Source: JBDHRG01 sp039807445
Lineage (GTDB): Bacteria; Pseudomonadota; Gammaproteobacteria; Competibacterales; Competibacteraceae
NCBI GenBank assembly: GCA_039807445.1
Contig: JBDHRG010000041.1
Span: forward strand, 1-22,652
Reading direction: 5' to 3'
DNA length: 22,652 bases
Shown: in pieces, positions 1 to 8,390 of the stretch
How the letters are laid out: each line of letters starts with the position of its first letter
How positions within the stretch are numbered: the stretch's first letter is position 1
Translations under genes and position numbers: made by a program
The notes under the pieces: generated by a model
What the model was told of the DNA's origin: nothing
The model's input: the letters and a program-made list of their open reading frames with translations, nothing else
The model's database searches: none

Positions 1-2957
1 CCGGTGATCGCCGACAGCGCGGCCCAGGACTTGACGGCGACGTGGCCGTTGGTCTCGGGGGCGAGCATCAGGATCACCTCGGCGGCGTCGATGTCGGACT
101 CGATCCGCGGCAGTCCTCGGCTGATGCCCTCCTCGGTGACGATCTGGTTGAGGTCGGCCAGGGCCTCGACCTCGTCCTCGGTGTTCCAGGCGATGCCCTT
201 GCCGCCGTTGCCGATCCGGGTCATCAGGGGGCCGAGGGCGGTGAACTTCTTGTAGGTGTTCGGGTAGTCGCGCTCGACGACCACGATGTTGGGGGCGGTC
301 TTGCCGGGGATCAGCTCGCACTCGCCCTTCTTCCAGTCCTTGACTTCGAGCGCCTGGCCCAGCTCGGTCGGGGTGTCGTGCAGCGTCGGCACCAGCACGA
401 TGTCCTGCTCCACGCCCAGGTGCCCGACCGCCAGTTCGGAGAAGCGCCGGGCGATGCGCTTGTAGATCTGCCAGTCGGTGCGCGACTCCCAGGCCGGGTC
501 CACCGCCGCCGACAGCGGGTGGATGAAGGGGTGCATGTCCGAGGTGTTGAGGTCGTTCTTCTCGTACCAGGTCGCCGTCGGCAGCACGATGTCCGAGTAC
601 ATGCAGGTGGTCGACATGCGGAAGTCCAGCGTCACCAGCAGGTCGAGCTTGCCCTCGGGGGCCGGATCGCGCCAGACCACCTCCTCGGGCTTGGCCTGCC
701 CCAGCTCGCCGAGGTCCTTGCCGTGCACGCCGTGGGGGGTGCCGAGCAGGTACTGCAAGAAGTACTCATGGCCCTTGCCCGAGGAGCCGAGCAGGTTCGA
801 ACGCCACACGAACAGGTTGCGCGGGAAGTTGACCGGGTCGTCGGGGTCTTCGCAGGCCATCCGCAGCGCGCCGCTCGCGAGGCCCTCGACCACGTGCCCG
901 ACCGGATCCTTGCCGGCCTGCGCCGCCGTCCTGGCCAGCTGCAGGGGATTGGCGGCGAGTTGCGGCGCCGAGGGCAGCCAGCCCATGCGCTCGGCGCGCA
1001 CGTTGTAGTCGATCAGGCTGCCGGAGTACCGAGCCGGATCGGCCAGCGGCGACAGGATCTCCTCGACCCTGAGCTTCTCGTGGCGCCACTGGCTGGTGTG
1101 GTTGTAGAAGAACGAGGTGCCGTTCATGTGCCGCGGCGGGCGGTGCCAGTCGAGCGCGAAGGCGAGCGGCGTCCACCCGGTCTGCGGGCGCAGCTTCTCC
1201 TGGCCGACGTAGTGCGACCAGCCGCCGCCGCTCTGGCCGATGCAGCCGCACATCATCAGCATGTTGATGATGCCGCGGTAGTTCATGTCCATGTGGTACC
1301 AGTGGTTGAGACCGGCGCCCAGGATGACCATCGACTTGCCGTGGGTGCGGTCGGCGTTCTCGGCGAAGCGCCGCGCGACGGTGATGACCTGGCCGCGCGG
1401 CACGCCGGTGATCTTCTCCTGCCAGGCCGGGGTGTAGGGCACGTCGTCGTCGTAGCTCGAGGCGACGTTGGCCCCGCCCAGACCGCGGTCGATGCCGTAG
1501 TTGGCCACCAGCAGATCGAACACGGTGGCGACCACGGCCTCCGAGCCGTCGGCCAGCGCGATCTTCCTGACCGGAACCGCGCGCGGCTGGATCGGAGCGT
1601 GGTGGGTATGGGTGAAGTGCTCGTGCCTGGCGCCGCCGAAGTAGGGAAAGGCCACCGTCACCACGGCGTCGCCGACGCCGGCCAGGCTCAGCCGCAGCCG
1701 CGTCTCGGCGCCGCTGCCGGCGTCCCTGGGTTCGAGGTTCCACTTGCCGACCTTGTCACCCTGCTCGCCCCAGCGGAAGCCGATCGAGCCGTTCGGGACG
1801 ATCAGGTCGCCGCTCTTCTCGTCGAAGGCCAGCGTCTTCCACTCGGGGTTGTTGGCCTGGTCGGCGTTGCCGGCCAGATCCGAGGCGCGCAGGAAGCGGT
1901 CCTGCACGTAGGCGCCGTCCGCCCCCGGCACCAGGCGCACCAGGAAGGGCATGTCGGTGGTTTCGCGGCAGTAGCGGCTGAAGTACTCGCTCTTGCCCTC
2001 GACGTGGAACTCCTTGAGGATCACGTGCCCGAAGGCCATCGCCAGTGCGGCGTCGGTGCCCTGCTTGGGGTGCAGCCAGAGGTCGGCGAACTTCGAGGCT
2101 TCGGAGTAGTCGGGGCAGACGACGACGATCTTGGTGCCCTTGTAGCGCGCCTCGGTCATGAAGTGGGCGTCGGGGGTGCGCGTCTGCGGCACGTTCGAGC
2201 CCCACAGCATCAGGAAGCTCGAGTTGTACCAGTCGGCCGATTCGGGCACGTCGGTCTGCTCGCCCCAGGTCTGCGGACTCGCCGGCGGCAGGTCGCAGTA
2301 CCAGTCGTAGAAGCTCAGGCAAACGCCGCCGATCAGCGACAGGTAGCGGGTGCCGGAAGCGTAGCTGACCATCGACATCGCCGGGATCGGCGAGAAGCCG
2401 GCGACCCGGTCGGGGCCGTAGCGTTTGATCGTGTAGACGTTGGCCGCGGCGATGATCTCCTCGACCTCGTCCCAGGTCGAGCGCACGAAGCCGCCCAGGC
2501 CGCGCCTGGACTTGTACTCGGCGCTCTTCGCCGGATCCTCGACGATGGCTTCCCAGGCCGCGACCGGATCCTGGGTCTTGCGCGCCTCGCGCCACAGCTT
2601 CAGCAGCCGGCCGCGCACCATCGGGTACTTCAGGCGGTTGGCGCTGTACAGGTACCAGCTGTACGAGGCGCCGCGCGGGCAGCCGCGCGGCTCGTGGTCG
2701 GGCAAATCCGGACGGGTGCGCGGGTAGTCGGTCTGCTGCGTCTCCCAGGTGACCAGACCGTTCTTGACGTAGATCTTCCAGCTGCACGAGCCGGTGCAGT
2801 TCACGCCGTGGGTCGAGCGCACGATCTTGTCGTGCTGCCAGCGGGCGCGGTAGGCGTCTTCCCAGCCGCGGTCCTCGCCGGTGAGCACGCCGTGGCCGCC
2901 GGAGAAGGTTCCCTGCACCTTCCTGAAGAAGGACAGTCTGTCCAGAAAATGACTCAT
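1..2957 (-). CDS. narG: Respiratory nitrate reductase alpha subunit NarG (3' end outside window)
   Basis: Catalytic Mo-bis-MGD subunit of the membrane-bound nitrate reductase NarGHI, which reduces nitrate to nitrite on the cytoplasmic face using quinol electrons. About 985 codons are present; the family is usually about 1,240, so roughly the last fifth lies off the left edge. The N-terminus carries the FS0 cluster ligands His50, Cys54, Cys58 and Cys93 (HGVNCTGSC, then RGCPRG). The molybdenum ligand Asp222 lies in WYCDLPPASPQTWGEQTD, followed by DWYNSS and WGSNVPQTRTPDAH. These positions equal the E. coli numbering. The start ATG follows a GAGG-containing leader on the minus strand. narHJI should follow beyond the edge. 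No narK or narXL is found upstream and I see no convincing FNR or NarL box in the short leader. A very long open frame on the opposite strand is only a GC-rich shadow. Confidence 0.97.
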   Translation of the reverse strand, partial: MSHFLDRLSFFRKVQGTFSGGHGVLTGEDRGWEDAYRARWQHDKIVRSTHGVNCTGSCSWKIYVKNGLVTWETQQTDYPRTRPDLPDHEPRGCPRGASYSWYLYSANRLKYPMVRGRLLKLWREARKTQDPVAAWEAIVEDPAKSAEYKSRRGLGGFVRSTWDEVEEIIAAANVYTIKRYGPDRVAGFSPIPAMSMVSYASGTRYLSLIGGVCLSFYDWYCDLPPASPQTWGEQTDVPESADWYNSSFLMLWGSNVPQTRTPDAHFMTEARYKGTKIVVVCPDYSEASKFADLWLHPKQGTDAALAMAFGHVILKEFHVEGKSEYFSRYCRETTDMPFLVRLVPGADGAYVQDRFLRASDLAGNADQANNPEWKTLAFDEKSGDLIVPNGSIGFRWGEQGDKVGKWNLEPRDAGSGAETRLRLSLAGVGDAVVTVAFPYFGGARHEHFTHTHHAPIQPRAVPVRKIALADGSEAVVATVFDLLVANYGIDRGLGGANVASSYDDDVPYTPAWQEKITGVPRGQVITVARRFAENADRTHGKSMVILGAGLNHWYHMDMNYRGIINMLMMCGCIGQSGGGWSHYVGQEKLRPQTGWTPLAFALDWHRPPRHMNGTSFFYNHTSQWRHEKLRVEEILSPLADPARYSGSLIDYNVRAERMGWLPSAPQLAANPLQLARTAAQAGKDPVGHVVEGLASGALRMACEDPDDPVNFPRNLFVWRSNLLGSSGKGHEYFLQYLLGTPHGVHGKDLGELGQAKPEEVVWRDPAPEGKLDLLVTLDFRMSTTCMYSDIVLPTATWYEKNDLNTSDMHPFIHPLSAAVDPAWESRTDWQIYKRIARRFSELAVGHLGVEQDIVLVPTLHDTPTELGQALEVKDWKKGECELIPGKTAPNIVVVERDYPNTYKKFTALGPLMTRIGNGGKGIAWNTEDEVEALADLNQIVTEEGISRGLPRIESDIDAAEVILMLAPETNGHVAVKSWAALSAIT

Positions 2958-3094
2958 CGCCCCTGTTCCTCCCTCGTCTGGATTCCCCCACCCGCCGGGA
3001 AAGCGGCCTGGAGCCCCCGATGCCCCTGCCGGGCAAACACATCCGCACAACTAAAGACCCATTGGACGACTTCTGCCACTACCTCCGTTGGGAT

Positions 3095-3112
3095 GCGGGA
3101 CGCTCGTCCCGC
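3095..3112. repeat. Short perfect inverted repeat between gemA-like gene and narG
   Basis: GCGGGAC and GTCCCGC form a 7-bp perfect stem around a 4-nt loop, 7 nt past the stop of the gemA-like gene and about 140 nt ahead of narG. No U-tract follows, so it is at best a weak terminator or mRNA-processing hairpin separating the two genes. The remaining ~130 nt before narG show no promoter motif I would defend. Confidence 0.4.
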
Positions 3113-3118
3113 TCCGGA

Positions 3119-3535
3119 TCACGCCCCCTGGGCCGGCCGCTCGAGCCATTGCTTCAGCGCCTCGATCACGCGCTGCGCCTCGGCCCGTTCGAGCCGCTCG
3201 ACGTCGTCGACGCCGGCCATGCGCTTCACCCAGCGCGACAGCGCCCTCTCCGAAACGTCGCGCACGCGCCCGGCGCGGTGCAGTTCGAGCCACAGGGCGC
3301 GAATCTTCCCGGCCTGGGCCTGCGCGGCGGGGCTTCGGCGCTTGCCGGTCTTCGCCTTCCAGCCGAGGCGCTCCATCTCTTTCAGCACCTGGCCGCGGCC
3401 GTCGATACTCAGAGCTGCCGCTGACCCGACACCGGCGATGCGCGCGAGCAGCGCGCGGTACGCCTCGTCGTCCATACCCAGCTCCTTTTTGGCCAGATGG
3501 ATCTTGGCAAGCTCGCGGGTTCGAAGATCGCTCAC
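3119..3535 (-). CDS. GemA-like regulatory protein (phage Mu gp16 / DUF1018 family), orphan
   Basis: About 138 residues. It matches the GemA/DUF1018 family pattern: an N-terminal block RELAKIHLAKKELGMDDEAYR, a middle Q..KIRALWLELHRAG segment, then VRDVSERALSRWVKRMAG and a C-terminal VIEALKQWLER helix. In phage Mu, gp16/GemA is an early protein reported to modulate host gene expression and DNA supercoiling; its molecular mechanism is not firmly settled. I chose the GTG at 3535 because AGAGGTGA lies 5 nt upstream and the conserved family region begins directly after it. An ATG at 3598 would add 21 unconserved-looking residues. No other Mu-like gene (transposase, Mor, portal) is visible. It lies between a truncated lysR and narG on the same strand, so it is either a prophage relic or a domesticated copy. 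Confidence 0.8.
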   Translation of the reverse strand: MSDLRTRELAKIHLAKKELGMDDEAYRALLARIAGVGSAAALSIDGRGQVLKEMERLGWKAKTGKRRSPAAQAQAGKIRALWLELHRAGRVRDVSERALSRWVKRMAGVDDVERLERAEAQRVIEALKQWLERPAQGA

Positions 3536-3605
3536 AACACTCACCTCTGCACGGGGATGGGTCGGCATCCCTGCGGTTCCGCCATGTTTCTCCATCACCG
3601 GCGGT

Positions 3606-4310
3606 TCATGACGTGCTCTGGCCCAGCATCGGCGGCATCAGCTCGGGGAACAGCTCGAGCACGAGCTCGCGCATGGCCGCGGCTGCCGGCGGCAGCGTCG
3701 ACTGGGCACGCGTGAGCAGGCCGACGCTGCGCTCGACGACCGGGTCGCGGATGGCGCGAAAGCGCAGGTTCGGACGCTCGCGCGGGAAAGCCAGCCAGGG
3801 CAAGGTGGTGATGCCGACGTTCGCCTCGACCATCGCCAGCAGCGAGGTGGTGTTGGAGATGGTCAGCTGCGAATGCTCCATGACCTTGCGCGCCAGCGTC
3901 TCGCCCAGCAGCCGCACCGTGCCGTTGCCGATCGGCTTGTGCTCGGCGAGCAGATCCCAGCTCAGGGATTCGACCGCGAGCAGCGGATGCTCGCGATGGC
4001 ACACCAGCCCCACCGGATCGCGGCAGAGCTCGTGGAATTCGATTTCCCCGTCGCGCTCCCACAGGCTGGCGATGCCCAGATCGATCTCGCCGTCGAGCAC
4101 CTTGCGCCGGACCACCTCGGCCGTGTCGTCCTCGACGTGGACGCGGATGTTGGGATAGCGCTGCACGAAAGTCTTGATCAGCGCGGGCAGGATGTTGTTC
4201 GCCACCGCGGCGACGCCGACGTGGCCGCCCTGGCGGCGCGTCATCAGCACGATCTCGCTCAGCGTACGCTCGTAGCGCTGGACCAGGTCCTTCAGCAGCG
4301 GGCGGTGGGC
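3606..4310 (-). pseudogene. LysR-type regulator lacking its DNA-binding domain (5'-truncated)
   Basis: About 235 in-frame codons encode a good LysR linker helix and substrate-binding domain, from PLLKDLVQRYERTLSEIV through GHVGVAAVANNILPALI, DGEIDLGIASLW, LVCHREHPL and ANVGITTLPWLAFPR to the natural-looking C-terminus. LysR proteins are about 300 residues; the first ~70 (winged helix-turn-helix) are missing. Upstream of about 4310 the same frame runs on only as a shadow of the neighbouring lysR gene, with no LysR-like residues. The first in-frame ATG is at 4244, inside the domain. The end toward narG is intact. I infer a deletion whose junction lies between about 4310 and the stop of the next gene at 4358. 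A free effector-binding domain made from 4244 cannot be excluded, but no ribosome-binding site stands out. Confidence 0.75.
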
Positions 4311-4357
4311 TGGTGGCCGCGCTGGTCTGACCGCGCATACTCCGTTTGCCGATCCGC

Positions 4358-5311
4358 TCAGCCGCCGGCTTCCAGGTAGTCGCGGATCGCCGCGATCGCC
4401 AGCCGCACCTTGGCCGGCTGCGACTCGCGCTGCACGGTCAGCGCATACACCCCGATCGGCGCCAGCGACCATTGCGGCAGCACCGGCACCGTCTCGCCGC
4501 TGGTGATCAGCGCCGCGGCGTCCGGCCCGGGCATGCGCATGATACCCAAGCCCTGCAGCATCACCTGCTTGAGCGCCTCGGCGCTGTTGCCGACCACTGG
4601 CCCGGCCACCCGCACCCGCCGCACCGGCTCGCCGGGGCGGTACAGCTCGATGAACTCCGGCTGGTCCAGGACGCTCAGGATCAGCACCGCGTGCGCGCCC
4701 AGTTCCTCCGGCGTCTGCGGCAGGCCGTGGCGCCGGGCGTAGGCCGGCGCCGCCACCAGCAGGTGGCGCCATTCGGCCAGGCGGCGCGCGACCAGGGTCG
4801 AGTCGCCCAGCGCGCCGATGCGGATCGCCAGGTCGATGCGCTCGGCGATCAGGTCGATCTTGCGGTCCTCGGCGAACAGCCGCAGCGACAGCTGCGGGTG
4901 CGCGGCCAGCAGCGGCGCCAGCGCCGCGGCCAGGTGCCGGCTGAAGCCGACCGGAAAGGCGACGCGCAGCTCGCCGCGCGGTGCGTCACGCAGGTCGTCC
5001 AAGCGGCGTTCGGCCGCCTGCGCCGCGTGCAGCATCGCCGCGCAGTCCTCGTAGTAGCTGCGTCCGGCCTCGCTCACGGTGAGCTTGCGGGTGGAGCGGT
5101 GCAGCAGCACCACCCCGACCTCGGCCTCCAACTGGCGGATCTGCTGGCTGACCGCCGACGGGGTCATGCCCAGCTCACGTGCGGCGGCGTTCATCGCCCC
5201 CAGCTCGACCACCCGGGCGAACAGCGCCATGCGCTTGAGTCGGTCGATTGTGAAGTCAAGCTTCATTATCAATGCGGTTTCTGGCGAATTGTCACCGGAT
5301 TGGTTCGCCAT
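4358..5311 (-). CDS. LysR-family transcriptional regulator
   Basis: Complete LysR protein of 317 residues. A winged helix-turn-helix at about residues 26-85 (RMALFARVVELGAMNAAARE, then GMTPSAVSQQIRQLE, then LHRSTRKLTVSEAGRSYYE) is followed by a substrate-binding domain (GELRVAFPVGFSRHL, RIDLAIRIGAL, VRLAIAAIRDYLE). The ATG at 5311 is preferred because GGGAG lies 7 nt upstream; an ATG at 5266 (302 residues) has no visible ribosome-binding site. It is divergent from the oxidoreductase gene starting at 5366 across 54 nt, the usual layout of a LysR regulator and its target, so it probably controls that gene. The effector is unknown. The sequence resembles the AaeR/DsdC-like group common beside oxidoreductase genes; the subgroup assignment is tentative. 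Confidence 0.93.
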   Translation of the reverse strand: MANQSGDNSPETALIMKLDFTIDRLKRMALFARVVELGAMNAAARELGMTPSAVSQQIRQLEAEVGVVLLHRSTRKLTVSEAGRSYYEDCAAMLHAAQAAERRLDDLRDAPRGELRVAFPVGFSRHLAAALAPLLAAHPQLSLRLFAEDRKIDLIAERIDLAIRIGALGDSTLVARRLAEWRHLLVAAPAYARRHGLPQTPEELGAHAVLILSVLDQPEFIELYRPGEPVRRVRVAGPVVGNSAEALKQVMLQGLGIMRMPGPDAAALITSGETVPVLPQWSLAPIGVYALTVQRESQPAKVRLAIAAIRDYLEAGG

Positions 5312-5365
5312 CAGACTACTCCCACGCTGCAACCGCAAGCGCACCCAACCGCACGGGAAACCCGC

Positions 5366-6007
5366 ATGAACATCGTCCTGATCGGCGCCACCGGCTTTGT
5401 CGGCACCGCCCTGCTCAACGAAGCCCTGAACCGCGGCCACCGCGTCACCGCCGTGTCACGCCACGTCGACCGCCTGCCCGCGCGCGAGGGCCTGACCGCT
5501 AGGTCCGCCAACCTGGCCGACGCCGCCAGCGTCGCCGCCGCGGTGCAGGGCGCCGATGCGGTGCTCTCCGCCTTCAACGGCAACCGCCAGGGCGGCCACA
5601 TCGCCGCCGAGATCGACGCCGGGTACCAGCGCATCATCGACGGCGTGAAACAGGCCGGCGTGCCGCGCCTGCTGGTAGTGGGCGGCGCAGGCAGCCTGGA
5701 GGTCGCGCCGGGCGCGGCGCTGGTCGATCAGCCCGGTTTCCCCGAGGCGTACAAGGCCGAGGCCCAAGGCATGGGCCAGGTGCTGGCGCGGCTGCGCGGC
5801 GAGAGCGCGCTGAACTGGAGCATGCTGTCGCCGGCGGCGGAACTGGCCCCGGGCGAGCGCACCGGCCGCTTCCGCCTCGGCGGCGACCAGTTGCTGACCG
5901 ACGCCGAGGGCCACAGCCGGATCTCGGTGGCCGACTATGCGGTGGCGATGCTCGACGAGCTGGAACAGCCGGGGCATTCACGGCGGCGGTTCAGCGTGGC
6001 CTATTGA
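5366..6007 (+). CDS. NAD(P)-binding oxidoreductase, NmrA/atypical SDR type
   Basis: A 213-residue Rossmann-fold protein. It begins MNIVLIGATGFVGTALLNEA, with the GxxGxxG dinucleotide-binding motif at residues 7-13, a basic patch at RHVDRL that could favour NADP, and ADAVLSAFNG and RLLVVGGAGSLEV typical of the YwnB/NmrA-like NAD(P)H-binding family. No complete YxxxK catalytic motif is apparent, as expected for this atypical group, so the reaction cannot be named; it may be a flavin- or quinone-related reductase or a redox sensor. It ends naturally at SVAY. It shares a 54-nt divergent promoter region with the lysR gene to its left and appears to be a single-gene unit. Confidence 0.88.
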   Translation: MNIVLIGATGFVGTALLNEALNRGHRVTAVSRHVDRLPAREGLTARSANLADAASVAAAVQGADAVLSAFNGNRQGGHIAAEIDAGYQRIIDGVKQAGVPRLLVVGGAGSLEVAPGAALVDQPGFPEAYKAEAQGMGQVLARLRGESALNWSMLSPAAELAPGERTGRFRLGGDQLLTDAEGHSRISVADYAVAMLDELEQPGHSRRRFSVAY

Positions 6008-6058
6008 TCGCGGGCGGCAACATTGGCTGGCGATCAAGAGCAAATCCGTAAATAACCC

Positions 6059-6072
6059 GCGACTAAAGTCGC
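6059..6072. repeat. REP-like palindrome
   Basis: GCGACT-AA-AGTCGC is a perfect 6-bp inverted repeat about 50 nt after the oxidoreductase stop. Its core resembles the REP palindromes that are dispersed in pseudomonads and related bacteria. Only one copy occurs in this window, so the family assignment is tentative. It might also act as a weak terminator, as a T-rich stretch (GGCTTTGTT) follows. The rest of 6008-6256 holds no gene I can support. Confidence 0.35.
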
Positions 6073-6256
6073 AGGCTTTGTTGTGAGGCGCAGACATGGT
6101 TGCCTATAGCTGCACGACCAACATCAGGCGTATTTACGACCGCCCTCGGCAGCGGGGCACCGCAAGCCGCTGCGCCGCATCGCCCGATCGCGCGGCCCCC
6201 GCAGGACCTTTCCGCGCGCGCCGCGGTCATCAACGGTGTCGGACTGTCACGCTGGT

Positions 6257-6285
6257 TTGACACCCATCCCTCCGGGGTCTAGCTA
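6257..6285 (+). promoter_or_regulatory. Candidate sigma-70 promoter of the dehydrogenase operon
   Basis: A perfect -35 hexamer TTGACA at 6257-6262 is followed at 17 nt by a poor -10 (TAGCTA, 6280-6285). The leader downstream contains GCGGCC-CGACC-GGCCGC (about 6300-6316) nested in a longer ACGAGG/CCTCGT pairing, then the ribosome-binding site AGAGGAGGAG before the ATG at 6347. The weak -10 keeps confidence low. Confidence 0.35.
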
Positions 6286-6346
6286 AAGGCACGAGGGCCG
6301 CGGCCCGACCGGCCGCCTCCCCTCGTACCACCAGAGGAGGAGAACG

Positions 6347-7417
6347 ATGACCGTCGTCGCCCGCTTCGATGTGGAGCTCGTCGGCTACCTCGATGCCGCA
6401 GGCCATCCCTGCACCGAGCTCCCGCCGCTGGGCCGGGACCGCGAACGCCTGACGGCGCTGTACCGGGCCATGGTCCTCACCCGCACCTTCGACGCCAAGG
6501 CGATCGCGCTGCAGCGCACCGGGCGTCTGGGCACCTACGCCTCGTGCCTCGGCCAGGAGGCGATCGGCGTCGCGCTCGGCGCCACGATGCGCCCCGAGGA
6601 CGTGCTGCTGCCCTCGTACCGCGAGACCGCCGCCCAGCTCGCGCGCGGCGCGCCGATGGAGGCGCTGCTCGCCTACTGGGGCGGCGACGAGCGCGGCATG
6701 GGCCACCCGGCGCTCGGCCAAGACTTCCCGATGTGCGTGCCGATCGCCACGCAGTACACCCAGGCCGCCGGCGTGGCCTATGCTTTCAAGTTGCGCGCGC
6801 AGCCGCGCGTGGCGGTCGCGGTCGGCGGCGACGGCTCGAGCTCGCAGGGCGACTTCTACGCCGCGCTGAACGTCGCCGGCGTCTGGCGGCTGCCGCTGGT
6901 GCTGGTGATCAACAACAACCACTGGGCGATCTCGGTGCCGCGCCGGCTGCAGACCGCCGCCGAGACCATCGCGCAGAAGGCGATCGCCGCCGGCATCCCC
7001 GGACTGCAGGTCGACGGCAACGACCCGATCGCGTTGAGCGTCGTGCTCGAGCAGGCGCTGGCGCGCGCGCGCGCGGGCGAAGGGCCGACGCTGGTCGAGG
7101 CGCTGAGCTACCGCCTGTCCGACCACACCACCGCCGACGACGCCGGCCGCTACCGCCCGGCCGAGGAGGTCGAGGCGCACCGTCAGCAGGAGCCGGTGGT
7201 GCGGCTGCGCCGCTACCTGCACGCGCAGGGCTGGTGGGACACCGTAGCCGAGGAGGCGCTGAAGGCCGAGTGCGCCGCGACGGTCGAGGCCGCGGTCGAG
7301 CGCTACGAGGCGATGCCGCCGCCGGCGCCGACCGAGATGTTCGATCACCTCTACGCCCGCCTGCCCGGCGCCTACGCCGGACAGCGCGCCGCGCTCGAAG
7401 GAGGCCGCCATGGCTGA
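6347..7417 (+). CDS. pdhA: 2-oxoacid (pyruvate) dehydrogenase E1 component, alpha subunit
   Basis: Thiamine-diphosphate-binding half of a heterotetrameric E1, which decarboxylates a 2-oxoacid and transfers the acyl group to the lipoyl arm of E2. The 356 residues include the N-terminal RTGRLGTYASCLGQEA segment, and the ThDP motif runs from GDG at 161-163 to NN at 189-190 (the run continues to Asn191). The conserved loop SYRLSDHTTADD lies in the C-terminal half. The sequence looks most like PdhA of the Gram-positive-type PDH, but branched-chain 2-oxoacid dehydrogenases share the fold, so pyruvate is inferred. The start follows a strong AGAGGAGGAG site. It overlaps the E1-beta gene by 8 nt, implying translational coupling. 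Confidence 0.93.
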   Translation: MTVVARFDVELVGYLDAAGHPCTELPPLGRDRERLTALYRAMVLTRTFDAKAIALQRTGRLGTYASCLGQEAIGVALGATMRPEDVLLPSYRETAAQLARGAPMEALLAYWGGDERGMGHPALGQDFPMCVPIATQYTQAAGVAYAFKLRAQPRVAVAVGGDGSSSQGDFYAALNVAGVWRLPLVLVINNNHWAISVPRRLQTAAETIAQKAIAAGIPGLQVDGNDPIALSVVLEQALARARAGEGPTLVEALSYRLSDHTTADDAGRYRPAEEVEAHRQQEPVVRLRRYLHAQGWWDTVAEEALKAECAATVEAAVERYEAMPPPAPTEMFDHLYARLPGAYAGQRAALEGGRHG

Positions 7418-8390
7418 GATCACCCTGGTGGAAGCGGTCAGGCTTGCGCTGGCGCGGGCGCTGGCCGAGGACGGGGACGTGGTGGTGTTCGGCGAAGACG
7501 TCGGCCGCAACGGCGGCGTGTTCCGCGCCACCGACGGCCTGCAGGCGCGCTTCACCGATGCGCGCGTGCTCGACACCCCGCTGAACGAGGCGCTGATCGC
7601 CGGGCTCGCGATCGGCATGGCGGCGCAGGGACTGAAACCCGTCGCCGAGATCCAGTTCACCGGCTTCATCTACCCGGCGATCGACCAGCTGATCAACCAC
7701 GCCGGGCGGCTGCGCAACCGCACGCGCGGGCGGCTTTCCTGCCCGCTGGTGCTGCGCTCGCCGATGGGCGGCGGCATCCGCGCCCCCGAGCACCACTCCG
7801 AGAGCCCCGAGGCGCTGTTCGCGCACATGCCGGGGCTGCGCGTGGTGATCCCCTCGTCGCCGGCACGCGCCTACGGTCTGTTGCTCGCGGCGATCCGCGA
7901 TCCCGACCCGGTGATCTTCCTCGAGCCGACGCGGCTGTACCGGGCGCTGCACGAAGCGGTCGAGGACAACGGCGAGGCGCTGCCGCTCGACGCCTGCTAC
8001 ACGCTGCGCGGCGGGCGCGACGTGACGCTGGTGGCCTGGGGGGCGATGGTGCACGAGGCCCTCGCCGCCGCCGAGGCGCTCGCCGCCGAGGGCATCGAGG
8101 CCGAGGTGATCGACGTCGCGACGCTGAAGCCGCTCGACATGGATACCATCCTCGAGTCGGTAGCGCGCACCGGGCGCTGCGTGATCGCGCACGAGGCGCC
8201 GCTGTCGGGTGGCTTCGGCGCCGAGATCGCCGCGCGCTTGGCCGAGCACGGCCTGCTGTCGCTGCTCGCGCCGGTCAGGCGCGTCACCGGCTTCGACACG
8301 GTGATCCCGCTGTTCCGGCTCGAGCCCGATTACCTGCCGAACACGGCACGCATCACCGCCGAGGTGCGCAGCCTGATGGAGTTCGCATGA
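7410..8390 (+). CDS. pdhB: 2-oxoacid (pyruvate) dehydrogenase E1 component, beta subunit
   Basis: The 326-residue beta partner of the E1 heterotetramer. Visible family blocks are VFGEDVGRNGGVFRATDGL near residues 27-45, DTPLNEALIAGLAIGMAAQGLKPVAE, the FTGFIYPAIDQLINHAGRLR segment, the SPMGGGIRAPEHHSES cofactor and active-site loop, and a transketolase C-terminal domain (VTLVAWGAMVHEALAAAE to VIAHEAPLSGGFGAEIAA). Its start lies inside the end of the alpha gene, and its stop overlaps the E2 start by 4 nt (ATGA), so the three products are probably made in balanced amounts. Confidence 0.95.
   Translation: MAEITLVEAVRLALARALAEDGDVVVFGEDVGRNGGVFRATDGLQARFTDARVLDTPLNEALIAGLAIGMAAQGLKPVAEIQFTGFIYPAIDQLINHAGRLRNRTRGRLSCPLVLRSPMGGGIRAPEHHSESPEALFAHMPGLRVVIPSSPARAYGLLLAAIRDPDPVIFLEPTRLYRALHEAVEDNGEALPLDACYTLRGGRDVTLVAWGAMVHEALAAAEALAAEGIEAEVIDVATLKPLDMDTILESVARTGRCVIAHEAPLSGGFGAEIAARLAEHGLLSLLAPVRRVTGFDTVIPLFRLEPDYLPNTARITAEVRSLMEFA

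Noticed and set aside
2958..3118. FNR or NarL binding sites in the narG leader
   Set aside because: I looked for TTGAT-N4-ATCAA and for heptamers of the TACYYMT type on both strands; nothing better than chance matches was seen, so control may lie further upstream.
42..3611. A 1,189-codon open frame on the plus strand opposite narG
   Set aside because: It mirrors narG codon for codon, lacks recognisable domains and has a composition dominated by Val, Gly, Arg and His. Long antisense frames are expected in GC-rich genes with biased third positions.
3606..4772. A 388-residue LysR protein from an upstream ATG
   Set aside because: Residues before about position 154 are a shadow of the adjacent lysR gene in another frame and show no helix-turn-helix.
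6063..6282. Small ORFs on both strands between the oxidoreductase and pdhA
   Set aside because: They have no ribosome-binding sites, no family resemblance, and they mirror each other across the strands.
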